Below, one piece after another: positions 43,819-51,899 of a stretch of DNA of 64,000 nt. Source of the DNA: Streptomyces violascens. GTDB taxonomy: Bacteria; Actinomycetota; Actinomycetes; Streptomycetales; Streptomycetaceae. Numbering within the stretch: the first letter of the stretch is position 1; each line of letters starts with the position of its first letter. The stretch lies in contig NZ_BMUA01000009.1 in the NCBI RefSeq assembly GCF_014649955.1, positions 1-64,000 on the forward strand, given 5' to 3'. Below the pieces are notes generated by a model, which worked only from the letters and a program-made list of their open reading frames with translations, had not been told where the DNA came from and searched no databases. The position numbers and the translations under genes are program-made.

Positions 43819-44490
43819 TCAGAACAGCCGGAGCTTGTCGTCCTCGATGCCGCGCAGGGCGTCGTAGTCCAGCACGACGCAGCCGATGCCGCGGTCGGTG
43901 GCGAGCACGCGGGCCTGGGGCTTGATCTCCTGGGCCGCGAAGACGCCCTGGACCGGAGCGAGGTGCGGGTCGCGGTTGAGCAGCTCCAGATAGCGGGTCA
44001 GCTGCTCCACGCCGTCGATCTCGCCGCGCCGCTTGATCTCGATCGCGACGGTCTTGCCGTCACCGTCCCGACACAGGATGTCCACCGGGCCGATGGCCGT
44101 GGGGTATTCGCGGCGGATCAGGGTGTATCCCTCACCGAGCGTCTCGATCCGATCGGCGAGCAGCTCCTGGAGGTGCGCTTCCACGCCGTCCTTGATCAGG
44201 CCAGGGTCGACGCCGAGTTCGTGGGAGGAGTCGTGGATGACCTCCTCCATCGTGATGATGAGCTTCTCGCCCGCCTTGTTGATGACGGTCCAGACGCCCT
44301 CGTCGTCCCCCGAGCCCTCCTTGAGGGTGCACGGCGGAGACATCCAGTTGAGGGGCTTGTAGGCCCGGTCGTCAGCGTGGATGGAGACGCTGCCGTCCGC
44401 CTTCACGAGGATGAGACGGGGGGCGGAGGGCAGGTGGGCGGTGAGGCGGCCCGCATAGTCGACGGAGCAGCGGGCGATGACGAGACGCAT
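43819..44490 (-). CDS. nucS: mismatch-specific endonuclease NucS (EndoMS)
   Basis: NucS replaces MutS/MutL in actinobacteria by cutting DNA at mismatches. The 223-residue protein has the N-terminal dimerisation/DNA-binding domain (WMSPPCTLKE) and a C-terminal RecB-like nuclease domain. The PD-(D/E)xK set is visible: Asp137 (GPVDILCRD), Glu151 and Lys153 (VAIEIKRRGEIDGVEQL). The last residues, DDKLRLF, fit a C-terminal beta-clamp-binding tail. ATG at 44490 gives the usual MRLVIARCSVDY start; an in-frame TTG lies three codons upstream. It converges on the STAND-like gene. Confidence 0.95.
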   Translation of the reverse strand: MRLVIARCSVDYAGRLTAHLPSAPRLILVKADGSVSIHADDRAYKPLNWMSPPCTLKEGSGDDEGVWTVINKAGEKLIITMEEVIHDSSHELGVDPGLIKDGVEAHLQELLADRIETLGEGYTLIRREYPTAIGPVDILCRDGDGKTVAIEIKRRGEIDGVEQLTRYLELLNRDPHLAPVQGVFAAQEIKPQARVLATDRGIGCVVLDYDALRGIEDDKLRLF

Positions 44491-44718
44491 GGTGGGCAAC
44501 GCTACTCGACTCCCCCCGCCGAACGCGATTCGCCCAGGAGTGCACTGTTCGTTATTGGCCGGTTATGTGCCAAGTACCTGCCGCGGGCCGGACATCGCGC
44601 CTACCGTGGAAGCGGGAGGTTGTCGGCCGCGCACGCTGCGTTGTCGGGAGAGACGGCCGTCATGCTCCCTTTCCCTGCCCGTAAGGCCCCGCTCCCCGGG
44701 GTCGCGAGAGGAGAAACC

Positions 44719-45111
44719 ATGTCGCTCGACGTCTCACCGGCCCTACTCGAACAGGCCGAGCGAGGCGAGGTCGACGAAGCCGCCTTCGTCGACTGCGTCC
44801 GGACCTCCCTGCCCTACGCGTGGGAGATGATCAGCTCTCTGGTGGCCCAGCTGAAGGTCGACGGCGGAGAGTTCGCCGACAACCAGACGCCACCGCCGGA
44901 CGAGCAGGCGCGCGGCCAGCTGCTGCGTGCCCTTGCGAGTGACGCCATTCGCGGTGCGCTCCAGCGGCACTTCGGTGTCCGTCTGGCGTTCCAGAACTGC
45001 CACCGTGTCGCGGTGTTCCCTCTGGACCCCTCGTCCGATGAGCGGCTCGCCCGCTTCACCTCGATCAGGGGTCAGCTGCTCAACCAGTCTCCGGAGCTTC
45101 GGGACTGCTGA
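44719..45111 (+). CDS. conserved SCO5389-family protein, function unknown
   Basis: The 130-residue protein has a helical N-terminal half (SLDVSPALLEQAERGEVDEAAFVDCVRTSLPYAWEMISSLVAQL) and a conserved C-terminal half (RGQLLRALASDAIRGALQRHFGVRLAFQNCHRVAVFPL). It is well conserved in Streptomyces next to nucS and is known only by its locus-tag family name. ATG with GAGAGGAGAAACC ahead. No membrane segment or metal motif is seen. Confidence 0.85.
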   Translation: MSLDVSPALLEQAERGEVDEAAFVDCVRTSLPYAWEMISSLVAQLKVDGGEFADNQTPPPDEQARGQLLRALASDAIRGALQRHFGVRLAFQNCHRVAVFPLDPSSDERLARFTSIRGQLLNQSPELRDC

Positions 45112-45192
45112 CGTCTTCGCTGCCGCTCCGCGTCGCGGGAGGTGCAACTGACGCGGGGCGGTGGCTACTCGGGCCACGGCGCCCGGCATGCG

Positions 45193-46230
45193 CTAGCTCA
45201 GCATCGGCAGCACCTCCGTGCCAAGGCGCCGTACGTTCTCCTCCGTCGCCGCCAGGTCGCCCGAGCCCTCCACCAGGAGGGCGAAGCGGGTGATGCCCGT
45301 GCGCTCGGAGGTGGCGGCCAGGCGGTCCGCGGCCAGGCGCGGTGTGCCGACCGGGTGCAGACCGCAGAGGAGTTCGGTGTACGCCACCGGATCACGCATC
45401 GCGCGATGGCGGCCGTCGACCGTCACATGGGCGTCAAGCCCCTGCTTCAGCCAGCCCGGCATCGACTTCAGGAGCGTCTCAGCGGCCTCGGCGCGGCGGT
45501 CGGCGATCTGGGCGACGCCGGCCGACACATGGCCCGCCGTCGCCACCTTCTCCGGTGTGTGGCCCGCCGCCCGCGCCTCCCGGCGCCACAGCGCGACCAT
45601 CTCGGCCTTCTCCTCGTCGCCGCAGTGCATCCCGAGCAGCATCGGCAGCCCGCGGTCCGCGGCCAGCTTCACGCTCCTCGGTGACGTACAGGCCACGATC
45701 ACCTCGGGGCAGGCGTCGTCGGGACCGCCGTCCAGGATCTCGTCGGGCCGCGGCACGACCGGGACCTCCCGGAAGGTGAATCGTTCCCCCAAGCCGGCCA
45801 CGCGGGGCTCACGCAGCCAGCGCAGGAGCAGATCGAGCGATTCCGGGAAGCCCTCCTCGTACGCCCTGAGGCCCGAGCCGAAGACCTCCAGGTCGACCCA
45901 GGGCCCGCCGCGCCCCACGCCGAGCGTGAACCGCCCGCCGGAGGTGAGGTGCAGCAGCGCGGCCTGTTCGCCGAGCGCCACCGGGTGTGCGGTCGGCAGC
46001 ACGGTGACCGCGGTGCCGACCCTGATCCGTTTCGTACGCCCGAGCAATAACGCCGCCAGCGTCACAGCCGACGGGCACACGCCGTACGGTACGAAGTGGT
46101 GTTCGGCCAGCCACACCGAGTCAAGCCCGGCCTCCTCGGCCACCTCGGCGGACCTGACCGCACGATGGAGCGTTTCTCCCTGCCCCTGGCCCGGGAACTG
46201 GGCTGCCAGTACAAAAGTTCCCACATGCAT
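45193..46230 (-). CDS. LLM-class flavin-dependent oxidoreductase
   Basis: The 345-residue protein has the bacterial luciferase-like barrel of F420- or FMN-dependent enzymes. It starts MHVGTFVLAAQFPGQGQGETLHRAV, with SVWLAEHHFVPYGVCPSAVTLAALLLGRTKRIRVGTAV in the first third, GGRFTLGVGRGGPWVDLEVFG, and a C-terminal HPVGTPRLAADRL. Most members are oxidoreductases of unknown substrate. The ATG at 46230 follows AAGGAGG; the longer open frame upstream has no ribosome site. Confidence 0.9.
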   Translation of the reverse strand: MHVGTFVLAAQFPGQGQGETLHRAVRSAEVAEEAGLDSVWLAEHHFVPYGVCPSAVTLAALLLGRTKRIRVGTAVTVLPTAHPVALGEQAALLHLTSGGRFTLGVGRGGPWVDLEVFGSGLRAYEEGFPESLDLLLRWLREPRVAGLGERFTFREVPVVPRPDEILDGGPDDACPEVIVACTSPRSVKLAADRGLPMLLGMHCGDEEKAEMVALWRREARAAGHTPEKVATAGHVSAGVAQIADRRAEAAETLLKSMPGWLKQGLDAHVTVDGRHRAMRDPVAYTELLCGLHPVGTPRLAADRLAATSERTGITRFALLVEGSGDLAATEENVRRLGTEVLPMLS

Positions 46231-46446
46231 GGCCTTCTGCCTCCTTGCGGCCGACGCAGTTCTCCCCCTCTTACTGGCAAGAACGTCTGACAAGTGCCAA
46301 AGGCACGGTCTGACGCCAACTTCTTGCGATTGTCGGCTAAGAGTCCCTCTAACGGGTGACTCTGGCACGCCCTACCCGGGCGGGTACCCGTCGTGCATGG
46401 GCCTAGGCTGGAGAGAAACGTCCGACCCGCCCCGTGAGGTGTCTAC

Positions 46447-46779
46447 GTGTCCCCGCGCCGCAACCGCCCCAAGGGCGGCGAGAAGCCGACCGAGTCCGAG
46501 AACCGGACGGAGGGCGGCGACCGTTTCGGGCTGCAGGGCACCGAGTCCTGGCAGGGCGAGGAGTGGTCGGTGCGGCATGTGGCGGGGGCCAGTGCCGCGG
46601 GCAAGCGGTATCGCTGCCCCGGCTGCGACCAGGAGATCCCCTCCGGCGCACCGCACTTGGTCGCATGGCCCGAGTACGCGGGCGTCGACGAGCGCCGGCA
46701 CTGGCACAAGGCGTGCTGGAACGCGAAGGACCGCCGCACCACGCGGGTGCAGCGGTCCAGGAACGCGCCGAGGTACTGA
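46447..46779 (+). CDS. small putative zinc-binding protein
   Basis: The 110-residue protein has a charged N-terminus (PRRNRPKGGEKPTESENRTEGGD) and then a compact domain with CPGCDQEIPSGAPHLV and RRHWHKACW, a CxxC...HxxxC arrangement that could bind zinc. Databases often call such proteins ATP/GTP-binding, but no P-loop is visible. Function unknown. It converges with the ABC permease gene ahead. Confidence 0.8.
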   Translation: MSPRRNRPKGGEKPTESENRTEGGDRFGLQGTESWQGEEWSVRHVAGASAAGKRYRCPGCDQEIPSGAPHLVAWPEYAGVDERRHWHKACWNAKDRRTTRVQRSRNAPRY

Positions 46780-46816
46780 ACGCCCTCGGCAGAGGGACGA
46801 ACGCCCCCATACGTCC

Positions 46817-47668
46817 TTATACGTCGCGGGAGTTGAGCGACAGGAACGCGCCGCCCAGGGCGACCGCGGTGATCCCCGTGATGATCCACAGCGGGTCCCA
46901 GCCGGCCGGCCCGGAGCCCGAGATCGATTCTCCGTAGAAGGCGCTCAGCTGGCTCGGGATCGAGTACTCCAGGAGGAAGTTCCGCACGCCCTCCAGCGAC
47001 GGGGTGAACATGAACAGGGCGAGCACCAGCGGGAGCAGCACCACGCCGATCATGATCGTGATCGAGCCCGCGGAGTGCCGGATGAGCGCGCCCACCGCGA
47101 GGGACAGCAGCCCGAGCATCGCGATGTAGAGGCCGACGCCGACGGTGGCACGCAGCCACTCGCCGCCGCTCGGCGTCCTCGCGTCCGGCAGCAGGGCGCT
47201 CTGGATGGCCGCGACCAGCGTCGTCATGGCCGTCACGATCACGAAGGCGAGCAGGAAGAAGACGACCGACTTGGCGGCCAGGATCCGGCCCCGGCTCGGG
47301 CAGGCCGTCAGGGTCGTACGGATCATGCCGGTGCCGTACTCGGACGCGATGGTCAGCACGCCGAGGGTGATCACGCAGATCGTGCCGAGCAGTACTCCGT
47401 AGAAGCCGAGCAGCAGGACCGAGTTGTCGCCCATGTGCGCGTCGCTGGACCGCACGACGATGCCGGTGAGCAGACCGAGGCCGAGGAGGAGCACGATCAG
47501 CACACCCAATGTCCACATGGTGGAACGCACTGACCGGATCTTGGTCCACTCGGAGGCGAGCGCGTCACCGAAGGTGGCCCGCCGCACGGCGATCGGCGAG
47601 GTGTACGTGCCGAGCGGGCCGCCCGGCGCCTGCTGGGGGTGCGGCTGCTGCTGGTAGGGGGTGCTCAT
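46817..47668 (-). CDS. ABC-2 type transporter permease
   Basis: The 283-residue protein starts with a Gln/Pro-rich cytoplasmic stretch (TPYQQQPHPQQAPGG) and has six membrane segments of the ABC-2 family, with the conserved EWTKIRSVRSTMW, ITLGVLTIASEYGTGMIRTTL and ILAAKSVVFFLLAFV. It pairs with the ATPase encoded directly upstream, whose stop overlaps its start (ATGA). Substrate unknown. It is the last gene of a minus-strand block that contains two similar transporter pairs. Confidence 0.92.
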   Translation of the reverse strand: MSTPYQQQPHPQQAPGGPLGTYTSPIAVRRATFGDALASEWTKIRSVRSTMWTLGVLIVLLLGLGLLTGIVVRSSDAHMGDNSVLLLGFYGVLLGTICVITLGVLTIASEYGTGMIRTTLTACPSRGRILAAKSVVFFLLAFVIVTAMTTLVAAIQSALLPDARTPSGGEWLRATVGVGLYIAMLGLLSLAVGALIRHSAGSITIMIGVVLLPLVLALFMFTPSLEGVRNFLLEYSIPSQLSAFYGESISGSGPAGWDPLWIITGITAVALGGAFLSLNSRDV

Positions 47669-48837
47669 CGGGCGTCCTCGGGCTTGGTCGGGGCGGCAGG
47701 CGCGGCCGGGGCCTGCGGAACCGGGGGAGCGGCGGGCGGCTGGGGCTGCGGTGCCTGCTGCACCGGCGGCTGCTGCACCGGCGCCTGCTGGGGCGCGGCC
47801 GCGTACGGGTTCTGGCCGGGCGGCGGCGGTGCGTACCAGCCGTGCTGCGGTACCTCGGGGACGACCTGCGGCGGCGCGTACCCGGGCGGCATGGCCGGCT
47901 GCAGGCCCGCCTTCTGGTCGGCCGTCGAGCGGTAGTCGACCGCGCCCTGCGTCATCCGCATGTACGCCTCTTCCAGCGAGGCCTGGTGCGGGGACAGCTC
48001 CCACAGGCGTACGTCCGCCTCATGGGCGACGTCGCTGATGCGGGGCAGCGCGAGGCCGGTCACGCGCAGCGCGCCGTCCGGCTCGGGCATCACCTGGCCG
48101 CCCGCCTCGGTCAGCGCGGAGGTCAGCTTCTCGCGCTGGGCGGGGTCTGTGCCGGGGGTGCGCACCCGGGCGAAGTCGGCGGAGTTGTGCGAGATGAAGT
48201 CGGTGATCCGCATGTCCGCGAGCAGCTGGCCGCGGCCGATCACGATCAGGTGGTCGGCGGTCAGCGCCATCTCGCTCATCAGGTGCGAGGACACGAACAC
48301 GGTGCGGCCCTCGGCGGCGAGCTGCTTCATCAGGTTGCGCACCCACAGGATGCCCTCGGGGTCGAGGCCGTTGACCGGCTCGTCGAAGAGCAGCACCTGC
48401 GGGTCGCCGAGCAGCGCCGCCGCGATGCCGAGGCGCTGGCCCATACCGAGCGAGAACCCCTTGGAGCGGCGCTTGGCCACCTCCTGGAGGCCGACCACAC
48501 CGAGCACTTCGTCGACCCGGCGGGCGGGAATGCCGGAGAGCTGGGCGAGCGAGAGCAGGTGGTTGCGGGCGCTGCGGCCCCCGTGCACGGCCTTCGCGTC
48601 GAGCAGCGCGCCTACCTGGCGCGGGGCGTTCGGGAGGTTGCGGAAGGGGTGGCCGCCGATGGTCACATGGCCGGCGGTCGGCTGGTCCAGGCCGAGGATC
48701 ATGCGCATGGTCGTGGACTTGCCGGAGCCGTTGGGCCCCAGGAAACCGGTGACCGCGCCGGGTCGTACCTGAAAGGAAAGGTTGTGCACGGCCGTCTTGG
48801 CGCCGTAGCGCTTCGTCAGGCCGACTGCCTCGATCAT
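47665..48837 (-). CDS. ABC transporter ATP-binding protein with Pro/Gln-rich tail
   Basis: The 390-residue ATPase has Walker A GPNGSGKSTT, a variant signature FSLGMGQRLGIA, Walker B VLLFDEPVNGLDPEG and the switch region SSHLMSEMALTADHL. After the nucleotide-binding domain and a short alpha/beta segment there is an unusual C-terminal tail of about 80 residues made mainly of Pro, Gln, Ala and Tyr (APQQAPVQQPPVQQAPQPQ), likely disordered. Its partner is the permease 46817-47668. The second pair (48969-50750) is a close paralogue. Confidence 0.94.
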   Translation of the reverse strand: MIEAVGLTKRYGAKTAVHNLSFQVRPGAVTGFLGPNGSGKSTTMRMILGLDQPTAGHVTIGGHPFRNLPNAPRQVGALLDAKAVHGGRSARNHLLSLAQLSGIPARRVDEVLGVVGLQEVAKRRSKGFSLGMGQRLGIAAALLGDPQVLLFDEPVNGLDPEGILWVRNLMKQLAAEGRTVFVSSHLMSEMALTADHLIVIGRGQLLADMRITDFISHNSADFARVRTPGTDPAQREKLTSALTEAGGQVMPEPDGALRVTGLALPRISDVAHEADVRLWELSPHQASLEEAYMRMTQGAVDYRSTADQKAGLQPAMPPGYAPPQVVPEVPQHGWYAPPPPGQNPYAAAPQQAPVQQPPVQQAPQPQPPAAPPVPQAPAAPAAPTKPEDAR

Positions 48838-48968
48838 TCTCCAGCCCCATCGACGGTTTTGGGTCGTCGGGGCGGTGTCCGGCCTACGGCCGGCATGCCC
48901 CCGTATGAGTGAGGAGCTTATCCAGGCCTTGACGGTTCCGGCTAAGTCGTCGCGTCTGCGCAGGCCGG

Positions 48969-49748
48969 TCAGGCGTCCCGTTTGCGCAGGACGAGATAGC
49001 CGCCGGCCAGCGCCGCGATCACCCACAGCACCATGATGCCCAGGCCGCCCCAGGGCCCGTACGGCGCCGGATCGCTGTTCATCGCGTCCGGGACCACCTG
49101 CATGATCTGCGAGCCGGCCCGGTCGGGGAAGTAGCGGGCCACGTTCTTGGCGCCCGGCACGGCGGAGAGGATCTGCGAGATCAGGAAGAAGAACGGCATC
49201 AGGATGCCCAGCGACAGCATCGAGCTGCGCAGCATCGTGGCGACACCCATCGAGAACAGCGCGATCAGCGCCATGTAGAGCCCGGCGCCGACGACCGCCC
49301 GCAGCACATTGGGCTCGCCGATCGTCGTCCTGTGCGGGCCGAGCAGCGCCTGGCCGAGGAAGAACGACAGGAAGCTGGTCGCCATGCCCACGACCAGTGC
49401 GAGCAGCGTCGCCACGGTCAGCTTGGCGAACAGAAACGTGCCCCGGCGCGGCACGGCCGCCAGCGAGGAGCGGATCATGCCCGAGCTGTACTCGGTGCCG
49501 ACCACCAGGACGCCGAAGACGACCATCGCCAGCTGACCGAGGATCATCCCGGAGAAGCTGATGAACGTCGGGTCGAAGGTCAGCTTCTCGGCCGGCTTGA
49601 GGTCGTCGAACTGTGACCTCATCAGCGCGCACAGCGCGGCGCTGATGGCGACCGTGACGATCAGGGCGCAGGCCAGCGTCCAGGTCGTCGAGGAGACCGT
49701 ACGGATCTTGGTCCACTCGGATTTGAGGACCGCGGGGAGCGATGCCAT
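48969..49748 (-). CDS. ABC-2 type transporter permease (second pair)
   Basis: The 259-residue membrane protein has the same plan as the permease at 46817: LKSEWTKIRTVSSTTWTLACA at the start, then MVVFGVLVVGTEYSSGMIRSSLAAVPRRGTFLFAKL, and a late AGSQIMQVVPDA segment. Six membrane segments are apparent. Its gene begins three bases after the stop of the ATPase gene. Paralogous pairs this close suggest tandem duplication. Confidence 0.93.
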   Translation of the reverse strand: MASLPAVLKSEWTKIRTVSSTTWTLACALIVTVAISAALCALMRSQFDDLKPAEKLTFDPTFISFSGMILGQLAMVVFGVLVVGTEYSSGMIRSSLAAVPRRGTFLFAKLTVATLLALVVGMATSFLSFFLGQALLGPHRTTIGEPNVLRAVVGAGLYMALIALFSMGVATMLRSSMLSLGILMPFFFLISQILSAVPGAKNVARYFPDRAGSQIMQVVPDAMNSDPAPYGPWGGLGIMVLWVIAALAGGYLVLRKRDA

Positions 49749-49751
49749 GGC

Positions 49752-50750
49752 TCAGACCCCCCGGCCCTGATCGTGCGCGCCCCAGTTCGGCGCCTGCCGC
49801 CCGGCGCCCCGGTCCGGCGGCGGGGGCGGCCCGCCGGGGGTGGTGGCGCCGTGTGCGTGGTACTCCACCGAACCCGCCGTCATCTGCATGAACGCCTCTT
49901 CCAGGGAGGCCTGCTGGCCCGACAGTTCATGCAGGACGAGCTGGTGCCGGGCGGCGAGTTCGCCGAGCGCCTCGATCCTGCCGTTGTCGATTTCGATGGC
50001 GCCGTCGCCGGTCTGGAGGAAGGGGACGCTGTTCTGGTTCAGCACGTCGAGGAGGCGTTCCCACTGCGGTGAACGCAGTCTGACGAAACTCCGCGAGTTC
50101 TGCCGGATGAAATCGGCCATCGATGTATCGGCGAGCAGTCGGCCCTGCCCGATAACGATCAAGTGATCCGCGGTGAGTGCCATTTCGCTCATCAGGTGAG
50201 ACGAAACGAAGATCGTTCTCCCTTCACCCGCGAGCTGCTTCATGAGATTGCGGATCCAGTGAATTCCCTCGGGGTCCAGACCATTGACGGGTTCGTCGAA
50301 CATCAGGATCTCGGGATCACCGAGCAGCGCGGAGGCGATTCCCAGGCGCTGCCCCATACCCAGCGAGAAGCCCTTCGCCTTCTTCTTCGCCACCGCGGAG
50401 AGCCCGACCGTATCGAGCACCTCGGAGACCCGCGCGGCCGGAATCCGGTTGGACTCGGCAAGGCACAGCAGGTTGTTGTACGCCGTGCGGCCGCCGTGCA
50501 TCGCCTTGGCATCGAGCAGCGCCCCGATGTACTTCAGCGGCTCGGCCAGCTCCCGGTAGTGCCTGCCGTCGATGCGTACGGTCCCACTGGTCGGATTGTC
50601 CAGATCGAGCAGCATGCGCATGGTCGTCGACTTGCCGGCCCCGTTGGGCCCCAGGAATCCGGTCACCACACCGGGTTTGACCTGGAAGGACAGGTGATCG
50701 ACGGCGACCTTGCTGCCATAGCGCTTGGTGAGGCCCTCTAGCTCGATCAT
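49752..50750 (-). CDS. ABC transporter ATP-binding protein (second pair)
   Basis: The 332-residue ATPase is a paralogue of the one at 47665. Walker A is GPNGAGKSTT, the signature is FSLGMGQRLGIA, Walker B is ILMFDEPVNGLDPEG and the switch region is SSHLMSEMALTADHL. Its tail is shorter but also Pro/Gly-rich (GGPPPPPDRGAGRQAP). It lies immediately downstream of filP on the minus strand, separated by a strong hairpin. Confidence 0.94.
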   Translation of the reverse strand: MIELEGLTKRYGSKVAVDHLSFQVKPGVVTGFLGPNGAGKSTTMRMLLDLDNPTSGTVRIDGRHYRELAEPLKYIGALLDAKAMHGGRTAYNNLLCLAESNRIPAARVSEVLDTVGLSAVAKKKAKGFSLGMGQRLGIASALLGDPEILMFDEPVNGLDPEGIHWIRNLMKQLAGEGRTIFVSSHLMSEMALTADHLIVIGQGRLLADTSMADFIRQNSRSFVRLRSPQWERLLDVLNQNSVPFLQTGDGAIEIDNGRIEALGELAARHQLVLHELSGQQASLEEAFMQMTAGSVEYHAHGATTPGGPPPPPDRGAGRQAPNWGAHDQGRGV

Positions 50751-50772
50751 GCGACCACGCTAAGGGTGCGCA

Positions 50773-50804
50773 AAGCCCCCTGCCACCGGAGTGGCAGGGG
50801 GCTT
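50773..50804 (-). terminator. filP terminator
   Basis: A perfect 14-bp stem, AAGCCCCCTGCCAC with GTGGCAGGGGGCTT (50773-50786 and 50791-50804), with a CGGA tetraloop lies 43 bases after the filP stop in its reading direction, followed on the minus strand by TGCGCACC. Strong terminator separating filP from the transporter genes. Confidence 0.8.
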
Positions 50805-50846
50805 CGCGACCCTCGACCGCAGCCCACGGGGGAAGGGCTGCGGGGA

Positions 50847-51785
50847 CTAGCGGGACTGCTGCGCCGGGACGCCGCGCGAGACGGGCTCGTCGTCGACCGG
50901 GGAGCCGGCGGCGGCCACGGCCGCACCGGTCAGCGTCGCCAGCATCTCGCGGACGTTGGTCAGCTGAGCGTTGATCGAGTCGCGGCGGTTGGTGAGCGCC
51001 GCCAGCTCGCGCTCGGATTCCGAACGGATCCGGTCCGCCTTGGCGTTGGCGTCGGCCACGATGTCCTCGGCCTGGCGCTGGGCGGTCTCCACGGTCTGGC
51101 GCGCCCGGCGCTCCGCGTCCGTACGCAGCTTCTCGGCCTCCAGGCGGAGCTGCTCCGCGCGGTGCTCGATCTCCGCGAGGCGCTTCTCGGCCTTGGCCTG
51201 ACGCGACGCCAGGTCGCGCTCGGACTGCTCGCGGCGCTTGGCGAGGTTCGTCTCGAAGTCCGCGGCGGCCTGGGCGGCCTTGGCGCGGGTCTCCTCGAAG
51301 AGCGCGTCCGCCTCCTCGCGCTTGGACTGCGCGTCCTTCTGCGCCTCGGAACGGAGCTGAGAGGCGTCACCCTTCGCCTTCTCGACGATCCGTACGCCCT
51401 CGTCCTCGGCCTTCGCCTTGCGCTCGGAGGCGAACGACTCGGCGTCGTTGCGCACCTGCTGGGCGGCCGACTCGGCGAGCTCACGGTGCTGTTCGGCGGC
51501 CCGGCGGGCCTCCTCGCGCAGGTCCTTCGCCTCTTCCTCGGCGAGCCGCAGGATCTTTTCGACACGCGCACCCAGACCCGCGTACGACGGCTCCGCGTCG
51601 TTCACCTGGGCCTGGGCGTTCTGCGTTTCGAGGTGGAGCTCCTCGATGCGCTTTTCCAGAGAAGTGATCCGTGCCAGAGCACTGTCACGGTCGGCGACGA
51701 GCTTGGTAATGCGGTCATCCACCTGACCGCGGTCGTAACCACGCCGCACGAGCTCGAAGCCGAAGGGGGAGGAAGTGTCGCTCAT
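50847..51785 (-). CDS. filP: FilP, filament-forming coiled-coil cytoskeletal protein
   Basis: FilP forms intermediate-filament-like networks near growing Streptomyces hyphal tips and works with DivIVA and Scy. The 312-residue protein has a short N-terminal head (FGFELVRRGYDRGQVDDRI, similar in pattern to the DivIVA N-terminal motif), then a continuous coiled coil from about residue 25 to 270, broken at about 65-70 (PSYAGLG), with Ala/Glu/Arg-rich heptads, and a disordered tail. The ATG lies 115 bases after scy on the same strand. Composition and neighbour are as in S. coelicolor. Confidence 0.95.
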   Translation of the reverse strand: MSDTSSPFGFELVRRGYDRGQVDDRITKLVADRDSALARITSLEKRIEELHLETQNAQAQVNDAEPSYAGLGARVEKILRLAEEEAKDLREEARRAAEQHRELAESAAQQVRNDAESFASERKAKAEDEGVRIVEKAKGDASQLRSEAQKDAQSKREEADALFEETRAKAAQAAADFETNLAKRREQSERDLASRQAKAEKRLAEIEHRAEQLRLEAEKLRTDAERRARQTVETAQRQAEDIVADANAKADRIRSESERELAALTNRRDSINAQLTNVREMLATLTGAAVAAAGSPVDDEPVSRGVPAQQSR

Positions 51786-51825
51786 GGGGTTCCTGTCGAA
51801 TGAGACCGGTGAGGTGATAGGGGGA

Positions 51826-51852
51826 ATCCTAGGGGCCCAAGCGGCGTGTCAT
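51826..51852 (-). promoter_or_regulatory. possible filP promoter
   Basis: On the minus strand ATGACA (51852-51847) and TAGGAT (51831-51826) are 15 bases apart, a short but possible spacing for the main sigma factor. It lies in the 114-base scy-filP gap and would allow filP to be expressed apart from scy. Confidence 0.35.
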
Positions 51853-51899
51853 CGAGCGGATGCCGGTTTGATCTGGAGAATGTCCAGCCTTTTGAGTGG

